Origin: Diplosphaera chodatii
Taxonomy: Eukaryota > Chlorophyta > Trebouxiophyceae > Prasiolales > Stichococcaceae
DNA: 64,000 bases
Direction: 5' to 3'
Assembly: GCA_032358165.1 (NCBI GenBank)
Contig: JAALGY010000059.1
Location: forward strand, 682,001 to 746,000
In this document: positions 11,128 to 26,575 of the stretch, piece by piece
Position numbering within the stretch: the stretch's first letter is position 1
Layout: every line of letters starts with the position of its first letter
Translations under genes and position numbers: made by a program
Notes under the pieces: generated by a model
Seen by the model: only the letters and a program-made list of their open reading frames with translations
Told to the model about the DNA's origin: nothing
Database searches by the model: none

Positions 11128-14100
11128 ATGTGGGTCGCGGTACTATGCACCGCGCTGACGCTGTCGGCGACCGCAAACGCCGGTCGCGACTTCGCCAGTG
11201 CGCGCGCCCTGCTGCAGACCGCGGGCATTGAGTCGGTGGCCAATGCAGTCGCACAGCAGCCTGCAGTGCCTCAGATGGTAAGCCATCAGGCACGGGTGAC
11301 AACCGCGCTCGCCTGATCTAAAAAGTTGTTGCGACCTACCACCCAGTCAACCCTGGTGCAGCCCGCCGAAAGTCTTGTCATATGCGGTTGCACCACCCGG
11401 TATTGATGTTTGTATGCTTTGAGATGCTTCTCACGCGCCCAAATGCTAAGTTCGATGCCTTTCGCTGGCTCGTGTGTGACTCAGGATCGACAGATCACCT
11501 CCTGAAACCACACCGATCGCCACGACGAGTCAGTCCGCCGGCGCGCGAGCCATATCTTTTGCATCATTGCACGATTTTGCTGACTTAATGCTGGTGCCTG
11601 CACCGCATGCTCGGGCCCTTCGTGCACAGGCTTTGAGCACTGGTGGTGGGATGGTGAGCTGGGCTGCCAGCTTGTTCCTGTTCCCCACCGGTCAGTCAGT
11701 CACGAGGTCTGCCCGCTGTGTTGCAGAAAGGGTTCGGCGACGCGCCGCGCAAGGTACCTGATACAGCCGTCATCGGGGGCCTGGCGGAGTCGCTCGCCAA
11801 CCCGCAGCCCCAGTGCGAGGCCAACCTCGGCGTGGTTACCCAGCCAGCCGCCGGCGGCATGCTGACAGCAAAGCTCACCGTCTTCTTGAAGAACTGGTGG
11901 GCAAGTGCATGCTTCCAGCTGCTGCATGCTTGACACAGGCCATGCGACTGCTGTTGAAATGTCTGTTGTCCCAGATGCACTGGATACCATCCCTACTGCT
12001 ACTTGCTGCTTGGAACAGGGCAACAGAGTCCATCCCAGTGCCGTGGACGGTGCACATGTACAACCCCTTCTATGAGCGGGCGACTGGTGCGGTGAACGTG
12101 TCCGTCATCTCCCCACGGCAGGTCGTCTCCGGCTATGTCGATGGTGCGCTGCCCATCAACACAGTCCATTGGACCTGAGTCTCTGGATCTGGCTCGCACG
12201 CGCAGCATGTGTTGAAGCTGATTGCAGCTCTGGAGCTGACAGCCACTTGCACTGCACCTCTTGAGTGTCCCAGGCATCAGTCACCCTTTGCTGCGGTTGC
12301 TGTGAGATGGACGGCAATGTCTGAAACAGGAGTCGGCATTCAACTCCGGATGGTCTGGTGCAGTGCTGGGGACGCAGCTGAGGCAGGAGGTGCAGCCGCT
12401 GGGCAACAACACCATCGGCTTCAGCGTGACGCTGCTGGCGTCGTCGGGCAACGGCCTGCCCAAGACCATGTTCATCAACTATGTGCCCTGCTCCCTGGTG
12501 GGTGGTTATAAAACTGTCGCCTGGCTGTCGACACAATGATCTTCACATTCGGTCTCGCCACAACACCCTACGCTTGTTACATCACATGTGCAGGTCACCA
12601 TCTCTGCGACAGGCAGCACTGCAAACCCCGCGCCGCAGGCGCCGCCCAGCCCCCCCAGCCCCCCGCCGGCAAGCCCCAGCCCGCCGCCGCCCCCCAGGTT
12701 TGCTGCATATCACATATGCAGGATAATTTGCATGTCCCTTTCGGCAGGTTTCTACCCCTCCATGGTGTGAGGTCTGTTCTAACAGCCTTGCCACCTTGCC
12801 TGCTGCGACTATTGATGATTACTTTCTTGGCTGCAGTCCGCCGCCTGCCCCGCTCCAAAACCAGCAGAGCACGCAGACGGAGTCTGTAACGGACTTTGGC
12901 TTCCAGTTCGCAGCGCCGCCGCCCATCCTGCAGAACATCGCGATCAGAGGTATGCGACGGCTGGAGGGCCATGGGTTCATGTCGGTGCTTGTGACAATGC
13001 CACACGTTCAGCTGTATATATTGTATGCAGATGGTCAGTTTATCGGGGTGGATGGCCGCCCTGTCCAACTCAGAGGTATCAACTGGTGAGCTCCTGACAA
13101 CATCATGCACCAGTGATCACCGAACTGTGCAGTAGCGTCATGTCTTGTGTGGGAGATGAGCTCATTGAGCTCACTGATCTGACACATGCACAACAGGTTC
13201 GGGTACGAGGATGAGAATACCGCCCCTGACGGCATCTGGTTCGGGTCCGACCAGCTGACGCGCGATGTGCAAGTCATTGCCAAGCGCATCAAGGTGCTAT
13301 ACCCACGTGTGCAAGCACAGCACTGCACTGCAAGAAGTTGGATGATAACGCTCCTTGCTTGTCTTGTCTCTACTGACTTGGCACATGCTCGAATACCCGA
13401 CGCCTACCTATACAACCTCTGGACATACAGGCGCTGGGCTTCAATGCCATCCGCATGCCCTTCAGCATGAAGGACCTCTGGGGCCTCAAGCCCCGCGTGT
13501 TCAACTGGGAGTGTGCTGAAGTGTCACCGCAGACGTTTCTCAAATCCGTGACAGACCCCGCAGTCACCTATGCATCGAGTAAGATCATCCCTGTTGCACT
13601 CTGCGCATTCCAGCTGCTGATGCCAGTGCAAGCTACACAGCACAGCACATGCATGGCTCTGACCTGGGTGTCTGTTGATCATCACCTCAATGAGACAATT
13701 TTGCTGACTTGCAGACATCATGATCAACAACACACTGCCATACGAGGTCAAGTCCAATCCCACAAGCTGCGGTGACTACCTGCCGGCTGACAGCGTATTC
13801 AACCGCTTCATATGGAATATTGGCTTCCTGGCGCGCAATGGGTTCTATATTCTGATCGACAACCGTAAGTGATCCACTCAAACATGTGACTTTCTGCAGG
13901 AGTGGATCATGATGCTGTGAATCTGCACTACAATCAGCAGCAGGCAGCACCTCAAATTTTAGATTTTGACGGCTGCTTCCGAGTGCAGATCTGCAGTTCG
14001 ACCAGACTGTGTATGACGACCACGCTGCCTGGCTGCTGGTGCGTAGAACCTCACAGTTGGCTTGAAATGGCATCATGGCTCCTCTGCGGCGTCATGATCC

Positions 14101-17100
14101 AGACGCTCAAGGACAGTGCCTACCATGTCAGCTTTGCTCGTCATAACACTATCATATCAGAGCCAAGCACGCAATGCACTGTGGGTGTGCCTGCCCTGAA
14201 GTGCATGAGGCAGCCCTGATGACCCACCCGCAGGGCTGGAAGCGCCTGATGACGACCATTGCGCTGGACCCGGTGTCCAAGGCGCACGTCATGTACGATA
14301 TCCTGAACGAGCCCGACTGCCGCGGCATCGGCTGGGAGGGCGGCGGTTCCGGCCGATCCATGGTGCTTTGCCGCCACCTGTCTCACAGTGTCTGCAGACA
14401 GCTGCATTTGTACTGACTATGGTTTCGTGGCATAAAATAGCTGTGCATCGTTCGCCTCCCTAAAGGAGCAGACATGTGCTGCATTGCCGACATTACTAGA
14501 CACAAAGTGTAATGCATGCATGTATCGATCACCGATGTGTCACTGTGTGCTGATTGCAGACCAACAACTATCTGGAGGTCATGGACCAGGTGTGCTGCAT
14601 GCGCCTTGCGCTCGTTGTTTGTCTCAGCCCAGGCTGCTTGACATCCAGGGAGGTGGAAACTGTGCCTTGACTGCAAGTCCGTCAGGCCAGCATTTGCATG
14701 CACGCAAGGCCTTGACGATGTAGCTTCCTCAACAAACCGCGTACTTGGCCACAGGGCTACACCATCAACCCCGAGGCGATCTACTTCATCGAGGGCGCGG
14801 GGCAGGGCGGCACCGGCGCCAACTGGGGCGACGGCTTCTCCACGGCCCCCGCCGTCATTGGCACCCCGGGCGGCGCCTCCGACCCCACCCGCTTCTTCAC
14901 CACCCTACTCACCAAGAAGTACAGGTGCGTGCCGCAGGCAGGCTGAGCCCCTCGGCCAGTGGTGTCATGTGCCTTTGCTATCCAGCAATGACCACCCATG
15001 AGCTAGTGTGGATAGGTGGTTTCGATGGTTACGGTGCTCATGCCAGACTGACGATGCTGTCTGAGGGATCCTGACGAACGCTGCGCTTCCCTTGTCAAAT
15101 CAGGGCGCAGGTCGTCATATCTCCGCACGTGTATCCGCCCTCGATCACCACTGCCACCACCGGCTATGCCGGCACCTCCCTGTTCAACCGCCTGTCTGTC
15201 GCCCACGGCTACCTGACCAAGCAGGTCAGCCTGCACGTTGTGTGGCAGTTGGCTCGTCTCTCAGCGCCAACCTGGTGGCATCTGCAGCACTGCGCTTGAC
15301 CAGCAGCATCATCATGTGAGCCTGTGCTGTGCATGCTGATCTGCCGGTGTAGCACGATATACATGTGGTCGCCTCCTGTTGCAGGGCTTCTGCAATGGTG
15401 CTGACTGTCAGACGTTCATCGTGGTGCCTGGTGAATTTGGCTCCCGGATGATCGACCCCCGTGACCTGCAGGTGCTGTCTCGCTGCCGTCTCCATCTCCT
15501 GTGCTACCAAAGATTGACCCCTGCTAGGACTTTCAGATGCTGTCGACTTAAAATGCAAACAACGCCCGCTGAAGGCTGACCAAGTTCACATGGGACGGAT
15601 CGTTGGCATGCAGTTCCTGAAGGACTTTGCGACATACATGCTGACCCCTGGCGCCACCAGCGACTCGCTGCACAACCCCATAACGTCCTGGTTCTGGTGG
15701 TGCTGGAACGCCAACAGCTTCGACACTGGCGGCCTGGTGCGCTGCCATTGCAATCGGCTGTTGACATCTCTGTCAGCATGCTCGCAACTTAGGAGCACTC
15801 CTCTGGCGTGCCGCGCTCTGTACATTCCTCCGAGCATGGGCACGTTCCATTCAGTCCGCCACTGCCATGACCGCAGGTTGCAGACGACTGGCTGACCATC
15901 CAGTGGCCCAAGGTCAACCACATGAAAACCATTGGGCTGGTGCCATGGTACACGCCGCTAACCAACCAGCGCATTGCTGGCAGCGTTGCCACACAGGTCT
16001 GGCATGCTGTAACACGCCTCTTGCTTGCCGAGATCATTATAGATGGGGTGGTCTGCGCATGCCCCGCTCGGCGACACCAGGTCGTGGAGGTGCGTGAACC
16101 CCTCAGCAAATGCGCATAGGCTGTCGCTGTAACACAGCACATGACGCTGCAGGCCGTCCCCAAGCCAACGCCCAGGCCAACCTCCAAGCCGACATCCAAG
16201 CCGACGCCAAAGCCCACGCCCAAGCCGACGCCCAAGCCAACACCAAAGCCGACGCCCAGGCCAACACCGAAGCCCACGATGATGCCGACATCGAAGCCAA
16301 CAGCCAGGCCGACAATGCAGCCCACACCGCAGCCGCTGGCAGTGCCTCGACCTGCAGCATGTGAGTACTTGCAGCTGCATGTGCAGTCTGCAGGATCTCC
16401 ATTGACAGCCCCAGCATTCACCATGTGTGTTCGCATCTAGATGCTGTTTCCTCTGCCCGCAACTCATTGACCTCCTTTGCACGGCTGCAGTGGCGCCCTC
16501 TCCCAAACCAACAGCCAAGGTCCAGACGGTGAACCGCACGCCCTTGCCAAAGCCGACCATGGCAAAGCCGGTTGGAAGCACAGCGGCAGTGTCCTCTGTC
16601 CCCGTCGGCGCCTCCACGTCTGGTAGTGCCAGCAGTCGCCTGAAGGTGCACACCTTCTCCCTAACTCAGAAGCGTTTCAAGTCCTGAAACTGTGAAGCGG
16701 AAGTGTATTGTATGACGCAACATCCTGGCAGTCAAGAGGCTTGTCAGTGCGTCCTGAAGAGCATGATAGATGTACGCCACCCAGTGCCATGCTGCTCCTG
16801 TGCACTATCCACAGCAGTGACTCTTTCCTGTGAGATTCTTGCAGGTGTGGGAACAGTGCGGCGGTAAGACGGGGCCCCGTGGCAGCGGCATCGTGCTTGG
16901 CGACTTTGCCTGGGCATCCCGCGGTGGTCCGGTGTGCCCGTCAGGCACCACCTGCACCCGCCAGGTGCTCCTGAAGCAGTCAATGTGCTACTCGAAGTCT
17001 TTCCAGAGAGTGGTTTTGGCCATTCAGCATCCAGGATCACTCTGACCAATACCGCACATGAAGCACCGGCAACGCATGCGTTGCCGCAGCATGCTTATGG

Positions 17101-17182
17101 TGTACCTTTCATTTGGACCTGACGTGCTCCCTTCTACTTGGTGCAGAATGAATGGTACCAGCAGTGCCTGCCACCTATGTGA
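11128..17182 (+). CDS. Secreted GH5 cellulase with N-terminal domain, KPT linker and C-terminal CBM1
   Basis: A many-exon gene of about 6 kb. Exon 1 (11128-11277) starts [18 protein letters not shown], a signal peptide. Exons from about 11725 to 12510 encode a beta-rich domain ([31 protein letters not shown]) that may be a carbohydrate-binding module. A Pro/Ser linker follows near 12610-12700. The GH5 catalytic domain starts near 13030 ([20 protein letters not shown]); it contains [10 protein letters not shown] near 14300 (acid/base Glu in NEP) and [10 protein letters not shown] near 15425 (nucleophile Glu). A (KPTP)n linker lies at 16141-16340. The last exons encode VWEQCGG, CPSGTTC and [11 protein letters not shown], the aromatic/Cys pattern of a fungal-type CBM1, ending in TGA at 17180-17182. 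Likely role: extracellular or wall-directed beta-1,4-glucan hydrolysis. Domain calls are firm; some introns are unmapped. Confidence 0.88.
16141..16340 (+). repeat. KPTP-type tandem repeat encoding the cellulase linker
   Basis: An imperfect 12-base repeat (aagccgacgcccaag-like) encodes runs of KPTP, RPTS and KPTM over about 60 residues between the GH5 domain and the CBM1. Such extended, probably O-glycosylated linkers are usual in modular cellulases. Confidence 0.85.
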
Positions 17183-17678
17183 GGCCCCTGGCTGGCACGG
17201 TGGTGCCACAGTGGCAGAAACTGATGCAGCGATGGTGTCGGTGTGGTCGAAGTATGACGTAGGCAGTTCCTCTAATTAACAGTACAGCATTGATGTGATG
17301 CGTCAGCATCAAAACCTCGGTAGCAGCAGGGTGTGCGTGTTGACCAGTAGCTCGTGATGCACTTGTGAAGCCACCGACACATGTATACGGCTATGCCCGG
17401 ACCCATATTGTGCAGTGATGGAACACATACAGGTAGCTGCTTGTGGACATTCAGGTGGAATGTGTACACTCTCGGCCAGCCATACCTATGACAGCGTTGC
17501 CACGCTGCAACCCCAGGCCAGTCTAAGAGGACGAGAGCACAGGACAAGAAAAGCATCTGAAAGGTGCGGACGGCATGATCATCTGCTGAGTGGGCTGACA
17601 CTGCAGTACCCTACAAATCACGCCGTGCAATGGTCAGCACTTCGGCTGCCGAACGCCCTGCTGCTTTGATGCCCGGGC
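17183..17678. other. Convergent 3' flanks, no gene seen
   Basis: About 500 bp lie between the cellulase stop and the stop of the LEA-like gene on the opposite strand. I see no coding signal or repeat; it should hold both 3' UTRs. Confidence 0.6.
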
Positions 17679-18101
17679 CTACTTCTTGGGCTGGATCCTT
17701 GCGGCCAGGTCCGCGCGTGCGTCATTCACCGCAGCAGACAGGCCCTGCTCCGCCTCAGCCGTCTTCACGTGCGCGTGCGACCGCGCAGCCTCCAGCTGCT
17801 CCTTTGTCTCATCCTTCTTGACCTCCGCCACTGCCTTCCCCTCCTCCGTCTTCTGTGCGGTGTTGTCAGCGGCGATGCCCGTCGCCTCCTTCACGGACTG
17901 CCAGGCGTCGCCCAGCTTGGAGGCCACCGTGGGCTCCGTCGAGGGTGTCGCGGTCGTCGTCGTCGTCGTCGTCTTGTCACCGCTCAGGGAGTTTGCCACT
18001 GCGTCTCTGACATTGTTCAGGGTTTCGGTGGCCTGCTGGGCGTAGGTCTTCTCAGTGCTGCCTGCGCCCGTGCCAGTGCCGGTCCCAGTAGTTCCCGACA
18101 T
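17679..18101 (-). CDS. Small hydrophilic LEA-like/Hsp12-like protein
   Basis: A single-exon 140-residue protein, MSGTTGTGTGTGAGSTEKTY..., rich in Ala, Thr, Glu and Lys and with no Cys or Trp-rich core. It has a Thr run encoded by repeated GTC/GTT triplets near 17950-17975 and long amphipathic helical stretches (KTYAQQATETLNNVRDAV; AARSHAHVKTAEAEQGLSAA). This composition is that of late-embryogenesis-abundant or Hsp12/Hsp9-type stress proteins, which stay disordered in water and fold on drying or near membranes. Its neighbour on the same strand is another stress-type protein (CsbD-like), which supports a desiccation or cold role. A specific LEA group cannot be assigned by eye. Confidence 0.75.
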   Translation of the reverse strand: MSGTTGTGTGTGAGSTEKTYAQQATETLNNVRDAVANSLSGDKTTTTTTTATPSTEPTVASKLGDAWQSVKEATGIAADNTAQKTEEGKAVAEVKKDETKEQLEAARSHAHVKTAEAEQGLSAAVNDARADLAARIQPKK

Positions 18102-18649
18102 GCTTGCGAGATGCTAAGTTGATTTGAGGGAAGCTGAGATTTGCCTGGGTGCACAGGCGTCAATTGTCAAACGGTCAGCAGATCATCGTTCGATTGCTCT
18201 GTACAGGAAGGTGAGGAGAAGTTACATTTGGTGTTCCGACCCAATGCAAGGTGCAACCGACTGTGCGTGACAGGGCCAACGTTCAACCGTCGCAACAACA
18301 GTACAGTCGGCCGCTTTACGTTGATGTTTGCGGGGATTTCAGCTTGTGTTCACAAGCTGAATAAACCAAGCGCCAGATCAGCTATACACGCTTCGCTGTG
18401 TCAATGAGCAGTCTCGGCTTTTCGTGCTTCTATCGATGCTTCATGATGCGCCATGGTGTGCGTCCTGCACCACAATAGCACACGGTCATTGACTGGCCAC
18501 GGCAAAAACAGCACTCCACTGCCTGCTTGCCGGTGACAGTTTTGCTGCCAGACCAGTAGGCCGGCGGCAGAGATCACGGCTTTGGTGCGCACGTGTGCAA
18601 CGAGGCTTGAGCTGGTGTTCACAAGGTGGTCAGACATGCAAAGCTACGG
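18102..18649. other. Promoter region of the LEA-like gene; no gene seen
   Basis: About 550 bp between the LEA-like start and the end of the CsbD-like gene on the same strand. It should contain the LEA promoter and the CsbD 3' UTR. No further coding signal is visible. Confidence 0.5.
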
Positions 18650-19603
18650 CTATTCCACCATCAGAAACCGCACCTGCTTGTTGTCGCCGTGCGACTCCTG
18701 CGCCTGGCCCCGCTCCTTCATGCCCTGGTTTCCAGTCAAGCCACCAACGACCTGTAGCGTAGAAACGCAACTTCTGTCGTGTCAGACTCTGCTGGTTGGT
18801 AGCCGCAATGCACGACAAGCTAGCGGCCTGACTGGCTGCACAACAACAGCAACAACAGAAGAGTGCATGCCAGACATCACAGAAGTTACTGCATTCCGCC
18901 GTGAACAGAGGCTGTACTGTACCTCCTTCGCCTTGCCCATCAGGCTGTCCTTAGCGCTGCAGCGAGAAACCGTATGGTCAGTGACGACGGCCAGACTATT
19001 AGTGTGAGCAATGGCATGAGTGATCAGACAGCGAATGGGTTGCCTCCCACACTGGCCACAACAATGCAGATCGAACGTACCCAGCAGCCTGCCCACGGGC
19101 TGCCTCTCGTGGATACTCGGCACGTCCCTCAGCCTGGTTCGCCGCGCCTGCGTAATTTAAACTTAAATTTAATAATTTTTAATTAATTTAATAATTTTTA
19201 CACCTGCTCCGCACGCGGTTGCACCTTTGGCCTTCAGCTTGTCTGAGTGCAGCACGTTCCCGGCCTTCTCCTGGATGTTGCCCTTGGTCTCGTGCTTCTG
19301 GCCCTCCTTCTGCAGCACAGTCAGAGAGCGGCGCAGTTAGCCTGCTGACCCGATGTTTGGCATGTGGTGTGCCTTCGACGAGTGCCATGCCTGGTTGTCA
19401 TATGTTCTACTATGTAATGCGCTGTGTGTTGTCACGCTCAGCACAGGCTTTGCTCCTCATTTGCCCGGTGACAGCGAAGCGAAGGATGACCTTGAACAAC
19501 AGGTACACGTACCATCAATGCGCAATCTTTGCGCACGTATCCTGCAAGGAGAACACAAAGAACCAAGAAAACTGTGATGTACCTTCTCGTGGGCGTCCGC
19601 CAT
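18650..19603 (-). CDS. CsbD-like stress protein
   Basis: Five exons on the minus strand that close in frame: 19583-19603, 19225-19309, 19081-19147, 18923-18956 and 18650-18751, giving 102 residues. The product starts MADAHEK and has two CsbD-like helical repeats: KHETKGNIQEKAGNVLHSDK with LKAKGAANQAEGRAEY, and DSLMGKAKEVVGGLTGNQGM. It matches the pattern of bacterial general-stress CsbD and the fungal CsbD-like proteins in which GNxxQxxGxxxGxxxLKAxG repeats. Function in the family is poorly defined, with expression under stress or at stationary phase. In-frame codons continue upstream of the chosen ATG to about 19780, so a longer N-terminus is possible. The second intron carries an unusual AT-rich block. 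Confidence 0.8.
19153..19200. repeat. AT-rich block inside a CsbD-gene intron
   Basis: About 48 bases made almost only of A and T, with repeated TTTAATAATTTTTAA units, lie inside the intron 19148-19224. The surroundings are GC-rich, so this is a sharp compositional outlier. Confidence 0.8.
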
Positions 19604-20125
19604 GTCTGATGGCTCTGAAGAAGACGAGTGCGTGTGGAGCTTGTCCGCTAGAGCGGCTGTTGGAGCGAGCTTCGACGTCTTGAACCGATTGGCTGGGCCC
19701 GGAAAAGATGTCGAGAATGTTTCTAGAGCGTTTGCTGCAGATGGTGAGCCTCCACCTCCGCGCGCTGAGTCCAAGCGCAAGAGCCTGGCAGCCAGGCTCC
19801 ATCTGCTGAAAGGGTGCCCGCAGGGGGGTGAGCAGGGGCGCGCTCATCGGGGGACCGCTCAAGAATTTGCCGAAACATCTGCAGTGCGGCCACTGCGAGT
19901 CACTGCTTGAAGCATACAGTAGACCTGCAACAGAGCTGCAGGACGTCTATGGTTAGTAGGTGCACCAGATGCGCAATCTGGTCTGGACATCGCGGATTGG
20001 GTCGGGTGTGTCAGGAGGTGCAGCGCCTGCCGGCGTCACCAAGACACAGAGCAGCACCACAAGGACCAAATCAGGGCTATAGGAGCGAGCGTGTTCGGTC
20101 TCGACGGCATATCCGCATCGTTGCG
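19604..20125. other. Divergent promoter region with an uncertain short ORF
   Basis: This is the region between the CsbD-like start (-) and the oxidoreductase start (+). A plus-strand ORF from ATG 19602 runs 102 codons (MSDGSEEDECVWSLSARAAV...) to 19910. Its ATG overlaps the CsbD ATG on the other strand within a CATG. It could be an unrecognised small gene or an upstream ORF, but it has no known domain. Confidence 0.35.
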
Positions 20126-22822
20126 ATGGCAGACGCCATGGCGACGCATGGCGACGCGCCGAAGTGCGGCTCGCATGCCTCCATCTGCATGCTGTATGTA
20201 ATGAAGTGGCTGGACGCAAACTTGCAAACATAAACTGCCTGAGAAACCGCGCCGTCGCTATCCTGACGAGTTTTCAGCACTGCAGGAACGTTGTCATTGT
20301 GGGTGGCGGCATCATTGGAGCGTCCACTGCTTACTACTTGAGCAAACGTGGCGTTGCTTCAACCATCATTGAGCGCTCTTCTGTCGCAGCAGCAGCTTCA
20401 GGTAGGAGAGGATCCGCAGAGCATTATGTCAGACCTACTGTGTTCATGGTTTCGTTAGCTCGAGACACAATCCCATGCATTTCAGGGCCACCATGCTTGC
20501 TTGCCTCATGAAGGGAACATCAGTCACGTGCTCCCAAAAACATCGTAGCCCTTCGCATGCAGTAGTGCGCGACATGATGACTGTCATTACATTGGATTGC
20601 ACTTTCGTGCAGGCAAGGCAGGCGGCTTTCTGGCGCTGGAGTGGCAGGACGGCTCTGGCACAGGGCCGCTCGCACGCCGCAGCTTCCAGCTGCACTCGGA
20701 GCTGGCAGCAGAGCTGGGCGCAGACACCGGCTACCGGCGCGTGCGCACATTGGCAGTCACCTGCAGCGCGCAGCCAGGCATGCTGCAGTTGCAGTGGCGG
20801 TTCAGGGGCTGCTGAGCAGGAATGCCCGTGGCCATGCAGCAGCATGGTCTGAATACCACACCAACGGAGGTCCTCCTGCTGTTGTGCCCAGGCGCAAAGG
20901 GCAAGCAGCGTGCGATCAGCGGCACGCCCGACTGGGTGGATGGCACTGTTCTCAAAACGCAGGTGTGCTGCATTGCACGCACACTCATCAAATGCGGTCA
21001 GTGCATTGCATGAAGGGCGTCATCCAGGGCCGAGTCGAGATACCATTGCCACTCGCACTCTCCCATGCAGGCCATGGGCACAGAGGACACCACAGCGCAG
21101 GTGCACCCTGCAAAGCTGACGGCTGCATTTGTGGCGGCGGCAGAGCAGCGGGCAGGCAGCAAGGTCCGCATTGGCACCGTGACGGGCGTCAAGCTGGGGG
21201 GCAGTCCAGGGCAGCAGCATGTAGGAGGTGAGCTTGCAAGCACAGCAGTCCGAATCTCACGCATGCACGCAGAAAAGTACGCCTGCCTCAGCAACTGCAG
21301 CAGCACTGACAAAATGGGCAAATGGGCAATGCCAGATCGACTTGGACTCTGATCAGCTGGCCGTCACTCCCTCTCTCGGTGCCGTTCCAGGGGTGGAGGT
21401 GGATGGCGAGCTCATGCCGACGGATGCGTTGGTTGTCGCGATGGGCCCCTGGAGCGGGCAGGCGGCCAAGTGGGGCTTGCCGGTGCCAGCGGTGCGTCCA
21501 TGCCGATACTGTCCTGATGCTTCAGGATGCAGCCAGAACTGGGTACAGGAAACTGGTTGTGTTTACCTACATCCTGTGACCTCCAGGAAGGTCCAATCAC
21601 AACACCTCCCATGCAGGTGGGCGGCCAGAAGGCCACCAGCATCGTGCTGCGGCCAGACGCCGCCATATCAGCCGACATGCTGTTCCTGGAGTACCGGGGC
21701 CGCAACGGTGCGGCATTCAAAGCGGATCGGGTTGAGCCGTACGGTGCCTGCACATTCTTGATAGTATCTACACGTGCGTCTACGCATGTGCTATGAGCGG
21801 CGCGAGGTCGTTGTGCCAAGCTGTCAATGCTGCATGCAGGCCGTGCCATTGCGCCAGAGGTGTACCCCCGGCCCGATGGCTCCGTTTACATCTGTGGTGC
21901 GCCTCGGTCTCCAGGCCACAATGCGACATGCTGACAGAGACCTTCCTGTCAAGAAGGAGCTTGAGAGGAGGATGCTCGAGAGTACCAGCTGCAGGCTCCT
22001 TGGAATGCACAACCATGTCAATCTATCATTCACATTGAGGCACGCCGCAGGGGAGGGAGACGCACTGCCGCTGCCAGACGATCCGGCTACGATTGAACCA
22101 ACAGGAGCAGTAGTGGATGTGCTGCAGGTGTGCCATGTGTGGAGGATGGAAGCGTTGGTCTTGAAAAATCACAGTCCCTGCTCTGTGGCGCTGTATGACA
22201 CCCATGGTGCATGGTCGAGCTCTGGGTCACCGTCGCGCAGGACGTCGCGAAGACCATCTCAACGCAGCTGGCGTCAGCACCGCAGGAGATCGCCCAGGCC
22301 TGCTTCCTGCCGGTGACCGCCATGTCGGATGACCTCGATGAAACAGCACCTATGTTGTGCCTGTTGGCACGAACAGACCTAGCATCAATTGAGGTGGAGT
22401 GCCGCAATGTCCTCCAGGTGTCTCCCGATGGCAACCCGCTCATCGGCGCCCTGCCAGGCGTCAGGGGTGCCTACATCGCTGCAGGGTGCGTGGCGGCATG
22501 TTTGGCGCACAATGGTCATGGCAACTGATGTCTGCTCAAACCGGCGCCTGCTGATCCAGCCTCATCTGGACGTCTGCACTGTGCAGGCACAGCTGCTGGG
22601 GCATCCTCAACTCGCCAGGTGGGCTCAAAGTGCTCTGACCATGTGCATCATCACAAAGGCGTCTGCTGTCTGCTCTCATCTTGGAGACCGAGCCTGTCTC
22701 TCACTGCAGCAACCGGCGAGGCCATGGCTGAAATCATACTCGACGGCGCTGCAAAGACGACAGATGTCTCACAGCTGGACCCTGCACGCTTTGTTGGCCG
22801 CCGCGGCAAGATATGGGGATGA
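20126..22822 (+). CDS. FAD-dependent oxidoreductase (DAO family, TDA3-like)
   Basis: A multi-exon gene. Exon 1 (20126-20163, MADAMATHGDAPK) splices to exon 2 (20286-20401), which encodes NVVIVGGGIIGASTAYYLSK, the Rossmann GxGxxG dinucleotide site, then SVAAAASG. Exon 3 starts at 20613 (KAGGFLALEWQDGSGTGPLA RRSF). Later exons include PDWVDGTVL, DALVVAMGPWSGQAAKWGLP near 21430, VSPDGNPLIGALPGVRGAYI near 22420, and the C-terminal HSCWGILNSPATGEAMAEII, the usual FAD-closing motif of the DAO fold. The stop is at 22820-22822. The GKAGGFLA segment recalls the TDA3-like subgroup of putative oxidoreductases; the substrate is unknown. No targeting peptide is evident. Several central splice sites are not resolved. 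Confidence 0.85.
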
Positions 22823-23340
22823 GGCAGCACATGGTGAAGAAAGTCGACCATACAGGCATATGCCATGTCATCTTGGTTCGGTTGTCGGACAGGCAATCGG
22901 TCAGATTTGCGAGTGTCCACACAGCTTGTATGCAGTAACGAAGCAGGGTTGACAGGAGGGGTCAGCGCGGGAGTTGCATTTGCCACCTGCCCTCATGACC
23001 CCATTGTATTTTGTTTGGTCTTGAGAGCATATGTCATATTGACCAATCCTGAGTAGGGCCGACGTTTGCGGGTAATGTGCATGTGGCACATGGTGTATGT
23101 GCACCGAAGAGGGTGGAAGACCTCTGGCTTGAATAGTGTATGGCAAGACTTACTACAGCCCTGACTGTACCATCTCCCTCCCTCATGCCAGCACACCGAA
23201 CAGGCAACATTGCACAATACACAGAAACTGCCCCCGACTGCATGCCAACCCTGCACTATTGGGCCACATGCACAAGGGCCTGGCGGCGCTCATCTGATCA
23301 GTTCGGTATACTGTACAGTCTGCGCAGCTGCCTGCATCAA
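22823..23340. other. Convergent 3' flanks, no gene seen
   Basis: The region between the oxidoreductase stop (+) and the enolase stop (-) has no coding signal that I can support. It probably holds both 3' UTRs. Confidence 0.6.

Positions 23341-26575
<3,235 letters not shown>

Noticed and set aside
16103..16417. Minus-strand Trp/Ala-rich ORFs opposite the KPTP repeat
   Set aside because: They are antisense readings of the cellulase linker repeat.
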